From: Candidatus Binatia bacterium
Lineage (GTDB): Bacteria; Desulfobacterota; Binatia; HRBIN30; BPIQ01
Direction: 5' to 3'
Assembly (NCBI GenBank): GCA_026004195.1
Contig: BPIQ01000001.1
Location: 248,001 to 312,000 of the forward strand
DNA length: 64,000 bases
Positions 25,732-37,359 of this stretch are shown here, in pieces. A program made the position numbers and the translations under genes. The notes under the pieces were generated by a model. The model saw only the letters and a list, made by a program, of their open reading frames with translations, had not been told where the DNA came from and did no database searches. Positions within the stretch are counted from its first letter, which is position 1; the number at the start of each line of letters is the position of its first letter.

Positions 25732-27720
25732 ATGAAATCGCCGTCTCGTTCGCTCCGACTCCGTGGGCTCCGCGGGAAGCCCTACCGCATCCTGATCGAG
25801 CGTGTGACGCCCGAGCTCGACGGCGGACGGTATCCCGTCAAACGGACCGTCGGGGACACCGTCGTGGTGGGCGCGGATATCCTGAAGGACGGGCACGACG
25901 TGCTCGCGGCGCGGGTCTGCTACCGCCCGGAGGGCCGGAAGTCCTGGCGCTACGCGCCCATGGCCTACGACTACGACGAGGACCGGTGGTTCGGCTCCTT
26001 CGTCGTCGACGCGATCGGAAGGTGGGCTTACACCGTGGAGGCGTGGACGGACACGTTCGGGAGCTGGCGGGACGCCCTGGAAAAGCGTTTTTCCGCCGGC
26101 GAAGACGTCCGGTCCGAGCTTCTCGAGGGCGCGGCGCTTCTCGAGCGTGTCTCCCGGAGGGCGCCGCGCGAGCTCGCCCGGAAAATCCGGGAGAAGGCGC
26201 TTTTTCTCCGGCAGGAGAACGCGCTCCTTCTCGATCGGGTGGCCGCGGCGACCTCCGAGGAGCTGCGGTCCTGGGTGGAGCAGTGCGCGGAGCGATCCGA
26301 TCTCACCCGTTACCATCGCGAGCTCGAGCTCGTGGTCGACCGGGAGCGGGCTCGGTTCGCGGCCTGGTACGAGATGTTCCCGCGTTCGCAGAGCCCGGTG
26401 CCGGGACGGCACGGCACGTTCGCGGACGCGGAAAAGCAGCTCCCACGCCTCGCCGACCTGGGCTTCGACGTCGTGTATCTTCCGCCGATCCACCCGATCG
26501 GTAGGACGCACCGCAGGGGTCGGAACAACACACCCGAGGCGGGGCCCGACGATCCGGGAAGCCCCTGGGCGATCGGCAACGAACACGGCGGGCACACGGC
26601 CGTGGAGCCCGCGCTGGGGACCCTGGAGGATTTCGAGCGGTTCGTGCGCGCGGCCCGCGATCTCGGACTGGAGGTGGCGCTCGACTACGCGCTGCAGTGT
26701 TCTCCCGACCACCCCTGGGTGCGGGAGCATCCCGAGTGGTTTTTCGTTCGGCCGGACGGGACGATCCGGTACGCGGAAAATCCGCCGAAAAAGTACCTGG
26801 ACATCTACCCCCTCGACTTCTGGGGTCCCGACTGGCCGGAGCTATGGCGGGCCTGCAGGGACATCCTGCTCTTCTGGATCGACAAGGGGGTGCGGATCTT
26901 CCGCGTGGACAACCCCCACACGAAACCCTTCGCCTTCTGGGAATGGGTCATCCGCGAGGTGCAGAGCGTGCACCCCGACGTGATCTTTCTCTCGGAGGCT
27001 TTCACCCGCCCCAAGAGGATGAAGGCGCTCGCCAAGATCGGGTTCACGCAGTCCTACACGTATTTCACGTGGCGCAACACCGCGGCCGAGCTGCGGGAGT
27101 ACCTGACCGAACTCACGCAGACGGAAATGGCGGAATACTTCCGGGGAAACCTCTTCACGAACACCCCCGACATCCTCCACGAGTACCTGCAGCGAGGTGG
27201 ACGGCCGGCCTTCCGCATCCGGCTTCTCCTCGCGGCGACCCTTTCGCCGCTCTACGGCATCTACAGCGGTTTCGAGCTCTGCGAGAACACCCCCCTGCGG
27301 GAGGGGAGCGAAGAGTATCTGAACTCGGAGAAGTACGAGCTCCGCTGGAGGGACTGGAACGCGCCCGGGAACATCTCCGAGGACATCCGAAAACTCAACC
27401 GCATCCGCAGGGAGAATCCGGCCTTGCAGCTCTACACGAACCTCCGCTTTCACCACTCCGAGTACGACGGCATCCTCTTCTACCGCAAATCGACGCCCGA
27501 CGGGTCGAACCATATCCTGGTCGCCGTGAACCTCGATCCGCACCACTGGCACGAGACCATGGTCCACGTGCCTCTCGACGCCCTCGGGATCGCCCCGCAC
27601 GAGGACTACGTTCTCGAAGACCTGCTCACCGGTGCTCGTTACACCTGGCGGGGGGTTCGCAACTACGTGCGGCTCGACCCGGCGGAGCAAGTGGGGCACG
27701 TGTTCCGCCTCGTCCGCTGA
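25732..27720 (+). CDS. glgE: Alpha-1,4-glucan:maltose-1-phosphate maltosyltransferase
   Basis: 662-residue GH13_3 enzyme that elongates alpha-1,4-glucan with maltosyl units from maltose-1-phosphate. Typical N-terminal domains (IERVTPELDGGRYPVKRTVG) precede an FAAWYEMFPRSQ segment, PPIHPIGRTHRRGRNN, NEHGGHTAVEPALGTLEDF and the catalytic pair: nucleophile D393 in IFRVDNPHTKPFAFW and acid/base E422 in IFLSEAFTRPKRMKALAK. These align within one residue of D394/E423 of the Streptomyces coelicolor enzyme. The C-terminal ELCENTPLREGSEEYLNSEK and SEKYELRWRDW are family hallmarks. The ATG at 25732 is the first Met of the recognisable protein. The treS/maltokinase gene follows after 48 bases and supplies its donor. 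It is the first gene of an eight-gene run. Confidence 0.96.
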   Translation: MKSPSRSLRLRGLRGKPYRILIERVTPELDGGRYPVKRTVGDTVVVGADILKDGHDVLAARVCYRPEGRKSWRYAPMAYDYDEDRWFGSFVVDAIGRWAYTVEAWTDTFGSWRDALEKRFSAGEDVRSELLEGAALLERVSRRAPRELARKIREKALFLRQENALLLDRVAAATSEELRSWVEQCAERSDLTRYHRELELVVDRERARFAAWYEMFPRSQSPVPGRHGTFADAEKQLPRLADLGFDVVYLPPIHPIGRTHRRGRNNTPEAGPDDPGSPWAIGNEHGGHTAVEPALGTLEDFERFVRAARDLGLEVALDYALQCSPDHPWVREHPEWFFVRPDGTIRYAENPPKKYLDIYPLDFWGPDWPELWRACRDILLFWIDKGVRIFRVDNPHTKPFAFWEWVIREVQSVHPDVIFLSEAFTRPKRMKALAKIGFTQSYTYFTWRNTAAELREYLTELTQTEMAEYFRGNLFTNTPDILHEYLQRGGRPAFRIRLLLAATLSPLYGIYSGFELCENTPLREGSEEYLNSEKYELRWRDWNAPGNISEDIRKLNRIRRENPALQLYTNLRFHHSEYDGILFYRKSTPDGSNHILVAVNLDPHHWHETMVHVPLDALGIAPHEDYVLEDLLTGARYTWRGVRNYVRLDPAEQVGHVFRLVR

Positions 27721-27768
27721 AGGCATGCGCGCGCGTCCGGTGCCTGTCCCGGGGAGGAAAACGGGAGG

Positions 27769-30700
27769 ATGAAGCGGCCGCACCGGTACCGGCGGCCCCC
27801 GTCGGCCCTCGAATCCGACCCGCTCTGGTACAAGGACGCCATCGTCTACCAGGTTCACGTGCGGGCTTTCTACGACAGCGACGGGGACGGGGGCGGGGAT
27901 TTCCGGGGGCTCACCGAAAAGCTCGACTACCTCCAGGACCTCGGGGTCACGGCCGTGTGGCTTCTCCCGTTCTACCCGTCTCCCCTGAAGGACGACGGGT
28001 ACGACATCGCCGACTACACGGACATCCACCGGAGCTACGGCACGCTGCGCGACGTCGAGGCGTTCTTCCGGGAAGCCCACGCGCGCGGCATTCGGGTGAT
28101 CACCGAGCTCGTTCTCAACCACACTTCGGACCAGCACCCCTGGTTCCAGCGCGCGAGGCGGGCGAAGCCGGGCAGCAGTTGGAGAAACTTCTACGTGTGG
28201 AGCGACACGCCGGATCGCTACGCGGACGCCCGGATCATTTTCAAGGATTTCGAGACCTCGAACTGGACTTGGGACCCGGTCGCGAAGGCTTACTACTGGC
28301 ACCGTTTCTACTCCCACCAGCCGGACCTGAACTACGACAACCCGGCGGTTCGGCGTGCCATCTTCCAGGTTCTGGATTTCTGGTTCCGGATGGGTGTCGA
28401 CGGCATGCGGCTCGATGCCGTTCCCTACCTTTACGAGCGGGAAGGCACCAACTGCGAGAACCTCCCGGAAACCCACGCGTTTCTGAAAGCCTTGCGGAAA
28501 CACGTGGACACCCATTTCGCCGACCGCATGTTGTTGGCCGAGGCCAACCAGTGGCCCGAGGACGCGGCGGCGTATTTCGGCGACGGGGACGAGTGTCACA
28601 TGGCCTTCCACTTCCCGATCATGCCCCGCCTCTTCATGGGCATCCACATGGAAGACCGGTTCCCCATTCTCGACATCCTCGAACAGACGCCCCCGATTCC
28701 CCCCACGGCCCAGTGGGCGCTCTTTTTGCGGAACCACGACGAACTCACCCTCGAGATGGTCACGGACGAAGAACGCGACTACATGTACCGTGTCTACGCG
28801 AGCGACCCGCAGGCGCGGATCAACCTCGGAATCCGCCGCCGTCTCGCGCCGCTGCTCGGGAACAACCGGAGGAAGATCGAGCTCATGAACGGGCTTCTCT
28901 TTTCCCTCCCGGGGACTCCGGTGATCTACTACGGCGACGAGATCGGGATGGGCGACAACATCTACCTCGGGGACCGCAACGGGGTCCGGACGCCGATGCA
29001 GTGGAGTGCGGACCGTAACGCGGGTTTTTCGCGGGCGGACCCGCAGAGACTCTACCTTCCCGTCGTCATGGACTCCGAGCACAACCCTCAGGCGGTCAAC
29101 GTCGAGCAGCAGCAGAACAACCTCCACTCGCTGCTCTGGTGGATGAAGCGGCTCGTCGCCCTGCGAAAGCGCTACGGCGCGTTCGGCCGGGGAGACCTCG
29201 AGGTGGTGCCGTCGGAAAACCGCAAGGTACTTTCCTTCGTGCGGTCGCACGGGGACGAGAAGATCCTCGTCGTCGCCAACCTCTCCCGCTTCGTCACCTT
29301 CGCCGAGCTCGACCTCTCGCGGTACGTCGGCCTCGTGCCCGTCGAGCTTTTCGGTTCGACGGAGTTTCCCCTGATCGAAGAAAGGCCCTATTTCCTGACC
29401 CTGGCGCCCCATTCCTTCTACTGGTTCGCGCTCCAGCCCCCGCGCCGCGAGTCCCTTTTCGTCCGGGACGTGCCGGTCGAGGCCCGGCCCCTGCTTCGCG
29501 TCGGCCGGGACTGGTGGGAGATCCTGGGACCCACCCGGCGTTCTTCTCTCGAGAGGGTGTTGCCCGACTTTCTCGTGGGTTGCCGGTGGTTTGGCGGAAA
29601 GGCACGGAGGATTCGCGGTGCGACCGCGGCGGAGACTCTCCGGTTTTCGGACGACTTCGCCGGTCTTCTCGTGAACGTCGGATACGTCGAAGGCGAACCC
29701 GAGACGTATTTTCTCCCCGTCTCGGTCGCGACGGGCGAGGAGGCGGAGCTCGTCCGGCGAGGAACTCCGGGTGCCGTCGTGGCCAGGCTGCGGCTCGACT
29801 CCTCCGGCGAGGAGGGCCTTCTCTACGACGCGTCGGTCGATGGCCGGTTCGCCCGACTTCTCCTCGACGCCATGGCCCGGAGGAGGCGTTTTCGCGGAGC
29901 GCAGGGGGAGCTGCTCGGGGTCCCCGCGAGACTCCTGCGAAAGGTTCCGGAAGAGGAGCGGGCGTCGCTCGAGCCCCGACTTCTCGGGGCGGAGCAGAGC
30001 AACACGTCGGTCGTTTACGGCGATCGCTTCATCCTGAAGGTCTTCCGCAAACTCGACGAAGGCGAGAACCCCGACCTCGAAATCGGCCGATTCCTCACCG
30101 AGAAGGCGAATTTTCCCAACGTTCCGCCCGTGGGAGGCTGGCTCAGCTACGAGCGGCCCCGCAAGCCGCCGATCACCGTCGGAATTCTCCAGGGGTTCGT
30201 GCCGAACCAGGGCGACGCCTGGTGTTACACGCTGGAAATGCTCGGGGCGTCCTACGAGCGGGTCCTGGCCGAGCGGCCTCCTGTGCCGGCGGAACGACTC
30301 CGGGAGAAGCCGCTCGAGGAGCGACTCGAGGCCGAACCGCCCGAGTCCGTGCGGGTCGTCGTCGGGGCCTACTTCGAGTCCGTCCGTCTTCTCGGGCAGA
30401 GAACGGCGGAGCTCCATCTCGCCCTCGCCAAGGGTACGGACCCGGCGTTCGCTCCGGAGGGTTTTTCGACGCTCTACCAGCGCTCCCTCTACCAGTCGCT
30501 CCGAACGCTCGCGCGGCAGACGCTCGAGCTGGTCGCCAGAGAACGGAGCCGCCTCCCGGAGCCCGCGGCGAGTCGCGCGCGCGCCCTGCTCGAGGGGCAA
30601 GCGGAGCTCGACCGGCGGTTCCGGGCGATCCTCGGGCGGAAGCTCAGTGGCCAACGGATCCGATGCCACGGGGACTACCACCTCGGGCAGGTGCTCTACA

Positions 30701-31128
30701 CGGGACGGGATTTCGTGATCCTCGACTTCGAAGGCGAGCCGGCGCGACCACTCGGAGAACGACGACTGAAGCGGACGCCCCTGCGGGACGTCGCGGGGAT
30801 GATCCGGTCCTTCCACTACGCGGCCCACGCGGCGCTTTCCGGCGAGAGCCCGGGCACCGTGGTCCGGCCGGAGGACCGGGAGAGCCTCGCACCCTGGGCC
30901 GAGGTCTGGTACGAATGGGTCGCGGCGGCGTTTCTACGCTCCTACCTCGCGACGGCCGAGGGGGCGGCTTTTCTTCCCCGGACGGCCGAGGAAATCGAGC
31001 TCCTGCTCGACTTCTACTCCATCGAGAAGGCTCTCTACGAAATTCGCTACGAGCTCAACCACCGCCCCGAGTGGGTCGCCGTACCGCTCGGGGGGATCGT
31101 CGATCTTCTCGGAGGCGGGCGTTCGTGA
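27769..31128 (+). CDS. treS: Trehalose synthase / maltokinase fusion
   Basis: 1119 residues joining two enzymes. Residues about 15-560 are GH13 trehalose synthase, interconverting trehalose and maltose: WYKDAIVYQVHVRAFYDSDG, DGYDIADYTDIHRSYGTL, nucleophile D216 in MRLDAVPYLYEREGTNCENL, acid/base E258 in LLAEANQWPED, and LRNHDELTLEMVTDEERDYM. Residues about 600-1110 are maltokinase (Mak/Pep2), which makes maltose-1-phosphate with ATP: AEQSNTSVVYGDRFILKVFR, Brenner-type loop CHGDYHLGQVL (967-971 HGDYH) and DFEGEP (D986). The fusion channels trehalose to the GlgE donor. The ATG at 27769 has GGGGAGGA upstream. The fused form is known from many bacteria; actinobacteria often keep the two separate. 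Confidence 0.96.
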   Translation: MKRPHRYRRPPSALESDPLWYKDAIVYQVHVRAFYDSDGDGGGDFRGLTEKLDYLQDLGVTAVWLLPFYPSPLKDDGYDIADYTDIHRSYGTLRDVEAFFREAHARGIRVITELVLNHTSDQHPWFQRARRAKPGSSWRNFYVWSDTPDRYADARIIFKDFETSNWTWDPVAKAYYWHRFYSHQPDLNYDNPAVRRAIFQVLDFWFRMGVDGMRLDAVPYLYEREGTNCENLPETHAFLKALRKHVDTHFADRMLLAEANQWPEDAAAYFGDGDECHMAFHFPIMPRLFMGIHMEDRFPILDILEQTPPIPPTAQWALFLRNHDELTLEMVTDEERDYMYRVYASDPQARINLGIRRRLAPLLGNNRRKIELMNGLLFSLPGTPVIYYGDEIGMGDNIYLGDRNGVRTPMQWSADRNAGFSRADPQRLYLPVVMDSEHNPQAVNVEQQQNNLHSLLWWMKRLVALRKRYGAFGRGDLEVVPSENRKVLSFVRSHGDEKILVVANLSRFVTFAELDLSRYVGLVPVELFGSTEFPLIEERPYFLTLAPHSFYWFALQPPRRESLFVRDVPVEARPLLRVGRDWWEILGPTRRSSLERVLPDFLVGCRWFGGKARRIRGATAAETLRFSDDFAGLLVNVGYVEGEPETYFLPVSVATGEEAELVRRGTPGAVVARLRLDSSGEEGLLYDASVDGRFARLLLDAMARRRRFRGAQGELLGVPARLLRKVPEEERASLEPRLLGAEQSNTSVVYGDRFILKVFRKLDEGENPDLEIGRFLTEKANFPNVPPVGGWLSYERPRKPPITVGILQGFVPNQGDAWCYTLEMLGASYERVLAERPPVPAERLREKPLEERLEAEPPESVRVVVGAYFESVRLLGQRTAELHLALAKGTDPAFAPEGFSTLYQRSLYQSLRTLARQTLELVARERSRLPEPAASRARALLEGQAELDRRFRAILGRKLSGQRIRCHGDYHLGQVLYTGRDFVILDFEGEPARPLGERRLKRTPLRDVAGMIRSFHYAAHAALSGESPGTVVRPEDRESLAPWAEVWYEWVAAAFLRSYLATAEGAAFLPRTAEEIELLLDFYSIEKALYEIRYELNHRPEWVAVPLGGIVDLLGGGRS

Positions 31129-31149
31129 GCTCCGGGAGCGAACCGCTGG

Positions 31150-32970
31150 ATGCTCGAACGAGGCGCCCGCCTCGTCGGCGGAGACGAGGCGGTCTTTTCC
31201 GTGTGGGCCCCCGGGAGCGAGCGAGTGTCCCTTCGGCTCGCCGACGGCAGAGAAGTGCCGCTCGAAAAAAGGCCGGACGGGGTCCGGGAAGCTCGAGTGC
31301 GTGGGGTCGGACCGGGAACCCGGTACGCTTTTCTCCTCGAGGGGCGGGCGAGACCCGACCCGACGAGCCGTTTCCAACCCGAAGGCGTGCACGGCTGGTC
31401 GGAGATCGTGGACCCCTCGGCGTTTTCCTGGAGCGATCGCGACTGGACCGGTCTCGGCTGCGAGGATCTCGTCCTCTACGAGCTTCACGTGGGCACGTAC
31501 ACGGAAGAGGGGACGTTCGAGGCGATCCTTCCCCACCTCCGAGCACTCCGGGAACTCGGAGTCACGGCGTTGGAGCTCATGCCCGTCGCGGAGTTCCCCG
31601 GCCGTAGAAACTGGGGGTACGACGGGGTCTTGCCGTACGCCCCCCACGGTGCCTACGGCGGCCCGGACGGACTGCGACGGCTCGTCGATGCGGCGCACGC
31701 CGAGAGGCTCGGGGTTTTTCTCGACGTGGTCTACAACCACCTGGGACCCGAGGGGAACTACCTCGGGGAGTTCGGACCCTACTTCACGGATGCGTACCGC
31801 ACGCCCTGGGGGGCCGCTCTGAATTTCGACGGGCCGGACAGCGACGAAGTCCGGCGCTACTTCCTCGACAACGCCCTCTACTGGATGCACGAGTTCCACG
31901 TGGACGGGCTGAGGCTCGACGCCGTCCACGCGATCTTCGACTTCGGGGCGATTCCGTTTCTCGAAGAGCTGGCGAGCCGGGTGCGAGAGGAAGCGGAGCG
32001 CCTCGGGAGGCGCTTTCTCCTGATCGCCGAGAGCGACCGGAACGATCCGAGGCTCGTGCGCCCTCCGCGCCGCGGGGGCTACGGCCTCGACGCGGTGTGG
32101 AACGACGACTTCCACCATGCGCTGCACGCTGCGCTCACCGGAGAACGCGACGGTTACTACGCGGACTTCGGGTCGGTCGAGCATCTGGCGAAGGCTTTCC
32201 GCGACCGCTTCGTCTACGACGGCGTCTACTCGCGGTACCGGAGGCGGCGCCACGGGGCTCCGGCGGGCGACGTGCCGGCCTCCCGCTTCGTCGTGTTCGC
32301 CCAGAACCACGACCAGGTCGGAAACCGGGCGCTCGGGGAGAGGCTTTCGCGGCTCGTGTGTTTCGAACGGCTCAAGCTCGCGGCCGCGCTGGTTTTGCTC
32401 TCGCCCTACGTGCCGCTGCTCTTCATGGGGGAGGAGTACGGCGAAACGAACCCCTTTCTTTACTTCGTGAGCCACGGGGACCCCGAGCTCCTGTCGGCGG
32501 TTCGGGAGGGCAGAAAGCGCGAGTTCGCCGCCTTCGGCTGGACCGGCGAGATTCCCGACCCCGGGTCCGCAGGAACGTTTCTCGCCTCGAAACTCGATCA
32601 CTCCCGCGCCGGGCAGGAGCCGCACGCCACGCTCCGCCGACTCTACGGCGAGCTGCTCGGCCTGCGGCGCCGAGACGAGCTCTGGAAGCCGGGGCGAGCC
32701 CGTGCAACGGTCGGCGGAGATCCGGCACGGGGCTGGTTCTGGTCTTGCCTCGAGGCGGAGGAGAGGGGCTGGCTCGTACTCTTCCACTGCTCGGGCGATT
32801 CGTGCCGGGCCTCGGTCGAGCTCGGGGGTGACTGGGATCTCGAGCTTTCCACCGTGGAGGAACGTTTCGGCGGGACCGGCGAGGTGCCGCGGGAACGGCT
32901 CCGCGAGCGCGCCCCGGAAGTCGTGCTGCCCCCGTGGTCCGCCTCGCTCTACCGCCGGAAAGGAGGGTGA
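31150..32970 (+). CDS. treZ: Maltooligosyltrehalose trehalohydrolase
   Basis: 606-residue GH13 enzyme that cuts trehalose from the end of maltooligosyltrehalose produced by TreY. It has an N-terminal beta-sandwich (VFSVWAPGSERVSLRLADG), then YELHVGTYTEEGTFEAILPH, VTALELMPVAEFPGRRNWGY, DGVLPYAPHGAYGGPDGLRR, nucleophile D257 in GLRLDAVHAIFDFG, and acid/base E294 in LLIAESDRNDPRLV. FAQNHDQVGNRALGERL and LLFMGEEYGETNPFLYF are specific to TreZ. Size and motif order match the family. It starts 21 bases after treS-mak and ends six bases before glgX. The partner treY lies four genes downstream rather than adjacent, which is a less common arrangement. Confidence 0.95.
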   Translation: MLERGARLVGGDEAVFSVWAPGSERVSLRLADGREVPLEKRPDGVREARVRGVGPGTRYAFLLEGRARPDPTSRFQPEGVHGWSEIVDPSAFSWSDRDWTGLGCEDLVLYELHVGTYTEEGTFEAILPHLRALRELGVTALELMPVAEFPGRRNWGYDGVLPYAPHGAYGGPDGLRRLVDAAHAERLGVFLDVVYNHLGPEGNYLGEFGPYFTDAYRTPWGAALNFDGPDSDEVRRYFLDNALYWMHEFHVDGLRLDAVHAIFDFGAIPFLEELASRVREEAERLGRRFLLIAESDRNDPRLVRPPRRGGYGLDAVWNDDFHHALHAALTGERDGYYADFGSVEHLAKAFRDRFVYDGVYSRYRRRRHGAPAGDVPASRFVVFAQNHDQVGNRALGERLSRLVCFERLKLAAALVLLSPYVPLLFMGEEYGETNPFLYFVSHGDPELLSAVREGRKREFAAFGWTGEIPDPGSAGTFLASKLDHSRAGQEPHATLRRLYGELLGLRRRDELWKPGRARATVGGDPARGWFWSCLEAEERGWLVLFHCSGDSCRASVELGGDWDLELSTVEERFGGTGEVPRERLRERAPEVVLPPWSASLYRRKGG

Positions 32971-32976
32971 GCGAGC

Positions 32977-35097
<2,121 letters not shown>

Positions 35098-35141
35098 AAG
35101 GGGAGGGAGATGTCGGCTCTCGGAACGGGAGGGACGCGGCC

Positions 35142-37358
35142 ATGAGGCACGACGGCATTCGGGCGAAACCCGCGCCACCGGTGGATCCCGCCGACCTGGA
35201 CCGTCTGGTCCGTGGAGAACACACGCAGCCTCACGCGATCCTGGGCGCTCACCCGGCCCGGGTGGGAGGCGAGCACGGGGTGGTGATCCGCGCGTTCCAT
35301 CCGGACGCGCTCGGGGCGGAAGTGCTCCCGGCGGACGGTGGCGTCGTGGAACTCTTTGCGCGGGGGGGAGGCCTGTTTTCCGCGTTCCTGCCCGGCCTGC
35401 GCCTGCCGCTCCGTTACCGTCTGCGCTTTCGCTTCGCCGACGGAGCCACGTGGGAGCGGGGCGACCCCTACCGCTTCCTTCCCACGGTGGGCGAGCTCGA
35501 CCTGTATCTTTTCAACGAGGGGACGCACCGCAGGCTCTGGAACGTTCTCGGTGCTCGCGAGCTCGAAGTCGACGGGGAGCGGGGGGTCGCTTTCGCGGTG
35601 TGGGCGCCGAACGCGCGGCGGGTGAGTGTCGTGGGGGAGTTCTGCGGGTGGGACGGCAGGCTTTTTCCGATGAGGAGTCTCGGGAGCTCGGGCGTCTTCG
35701 AGCTTTTCGTTCCGGACGTCCAGCCGGGTGCCCTCTACAAGTACGAGATCCTCACCCGGGAGGGAGCCTTGAGGATCAAGACGGATCCCTTCGCCCGTGC
35801 GATGGAGCGGCCCCCGGGCACCGCCTCGCGTGTCGTCCGACCGGGGACGTATCGGTGGAGGGACGAGGCGTGGATCGAGGAGCGGCGCCGAAAGTGCCCG
35901 GAGCGGGAACCGATGCTCGTGTACGAAATGCACCTGGGATCCTGGAGGCGTGGCGCGGACGGTCGCTACCTGACGTACAGGGAGCTCGCTTCCCTCGTGC
36001 CCTCCTACGTCCGCGAGCTGGGCTTCACCCACGTGGAACTCCTGCCGGTCATGGAGCATCCTTTCGACGGCTCCTGGGGCTACCAGGTGACGGGCTACTA
36101 CGCCCCCACGGCCCGCTTCGGAACGCCGGACGACTTTCGCTACTTCGTCGACGAATGCCACAGCGCGGGCGTGGGTGTGATCCTCGACTGGGTTCCCGCC
36201 CATTTTCCCAAGGACGATTTCGCCCTCCGTCGCTTCGACGGCACGGCGCTCTACGAGCACGAGGACCCTCGGAGGGGGGAGCATCCCGACTGGGGAACGC
36301 TGATCTTCAACTACGGGCGCAAGGAAGTGCGGAACTTCCTCCTCGCCAACGCCCTCTACTGGCTCGACGAGTTCCACGTGGACGGGCTCCGTGTGGACGC
36401 CGTGGCCTCGATGCTCTACCTCGACTACAGTCGGAGAGAAGGAGAGTGGCTGCCGAACCGGTACGGCGGACGCGAAAACCTCGATGCGGTCGACTTTCTC
36501 CGCGACGTGAACGAGACCGTGCGCCTGGAGTATCCGGGTTGCTTCACGGTGGCCGAGGAATCCACGGCCTGGCCCGCGGTCACGGGCAGAGTGTCGGAAG
36601 GGGGGCTCGGTTTCACGTTCAAGTGGAACATGGGGTGGATGCACGACACCCTGGCCTACTTTTCCCAGGATCCCCTTTTCCGGCGCTACCACCACGACCG
36701 CATCACGTTCGCGATGCTCTACGAGTACTCCGAGCGATTCGTGAATCCCCTCTCGCACGACGAGGTCGTCCACGGAAAGCGCTCGCTCCTCGAGAAAATG
36801 CCCGGCGACCTCTGGCAGAAGTTCGCGAACCTCCGGCTCCTCCTCTCCTACCAGTACACGCGCCCCGGCAAGGTCCTCCTTTTCATGGGAACCGAGCTGG
36901 CCCCGCACTCCGAGTGGAACCACGAGCGGGAACTCGACTGGACGCTGGCCGAGGACGAGAGGCGCAAGGGGCTCCGGACGTTCCTGGCCGAGCTCGGGAG
37001 CCTCTACCGCTCGAGGCCTTGTTTCTGGCGCAGCGACCCCGACCCTTCGGGCTTTTCCTGGATCGACTGCTCCGACCGCGAGAACTCCGTCGTCTCGTAC
37101 CTGCGAAGGGACGGCGAGGACTTCGTCGTCGTCGTTCTCAACTTCACGCCGGTACCGAGGGAGGACTACCGGATCGGGGTACCGAAAGCCGGGGGCTACG
37201 TGCGCCTTTTCTCGAGCGACGACCGCCGGTACGGGGGGAGCGAGTTCGAAACGCTCGCACGAGTGGAAGCCGAAGCGGCTCCGTTCCACGGCCAACCGCA
37301 CTCCGTGCGGCTCCGGCTCCCGCCACTCGGGGCTCTCGTTCTCGCCCCGGAGGGCTGA
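35142..37358 (+). CDS. glgB: 1,4-alpha-glucan branching enzyme
   Basis: 738-residue GH13_9 enzyme making alpha-1,6 branches. Two N-terminal CBM48-type modules (HAILGAHPARVGGEHGVVIR; FAVWAPNARRVSVVGEFCGW) precede YEMHLGSWRR, HPFDGSWGYQVTGYYAPTAR, nucleophile D419 in GLRVDAVASMLYLDYSRREG, acid/base E472 in TVAEESTAWP and VNPLSHDEVVHGKRSLLEKM. The D-to-E spacing of 53 equals that of the E. coli enzyme. The ATG at 35142 has GGGAGGG eight bases upstream. An in-frame GTG at 35094 overlapping the glgX stop is possible but adds 16 unconserved residues. It completes the GlgE pathway by branching GlgE-made linear chains. The stop is one base from the malQ start. Confidence 0.95.
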   Translation: MRHDGIRAKPAPPVDPADLDRLVRGEHTQPHAILGAHPARVGGEHGVVIRAFHPDALGAEVLPADGGVVELFARGGGLFSAFLPGLRLPLRYRLRFRFADGATWERGDPYRFLPTVGELDLYLFNEGTHRRLWNVLGARELEVDGERGVAFAVWAPNARRVSVVGEFCGWDGRLFPMRSLGSSGVFELFVPDVQPGALYKYEILTREGALRIKTDPFARAMERPPGTASRVVRPGTYRWRDEAWIEERRRKCPEREPMLVYEMHLGSWRRGADGRYLTYRELASLVPSYVRELGFTHVELLPVMEHPFDGSWGYQVTGYYAPTARFGTPDDFRYFVDECHSAGVGVILDWVPAHFPKDDFALRRFDGTALYEHEDPRRGEHPDWGTLIFNYGRKEVRNFLLANALYWLDEFHVDGLRVDAVASMLYLDYSRREGEWLPNRYGGRENLDAVDFLRDVNETVRLEYPGCFTVAEESTAWPAVTGRVSEGGLGFTFKWNMGWMHDTLAYFSQDPLFRRYHHDRITFAMLYEYSERFVNPLSHDEVVHGKRSLLEKMPGDLWQKFANLRLLLSYQYTRPGKVLLFMGTELAPHSEWNHERELDWTLAEDERRKGLRTFLAELGSLYRSRPCFWRSDPDPSGFSWIDCSDRENSVVSYLRRDGEDFVVVVLNFTPVPREDYRIGVPKAGGYVRLFSSDDRRYGGSEFETLARVEAEAAPFHGQPHSVRLRLPPLGALVLAPEG

Positions 37359-37359
37359 G

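Noticed and set aside
26842-30828. Large minus-strand open frame of over 1300 codons
   Set aside because: Antisense to glgE and treS/mak, whose motifs are complete; low-stop GC-rich shadow frame without conserved sequence.
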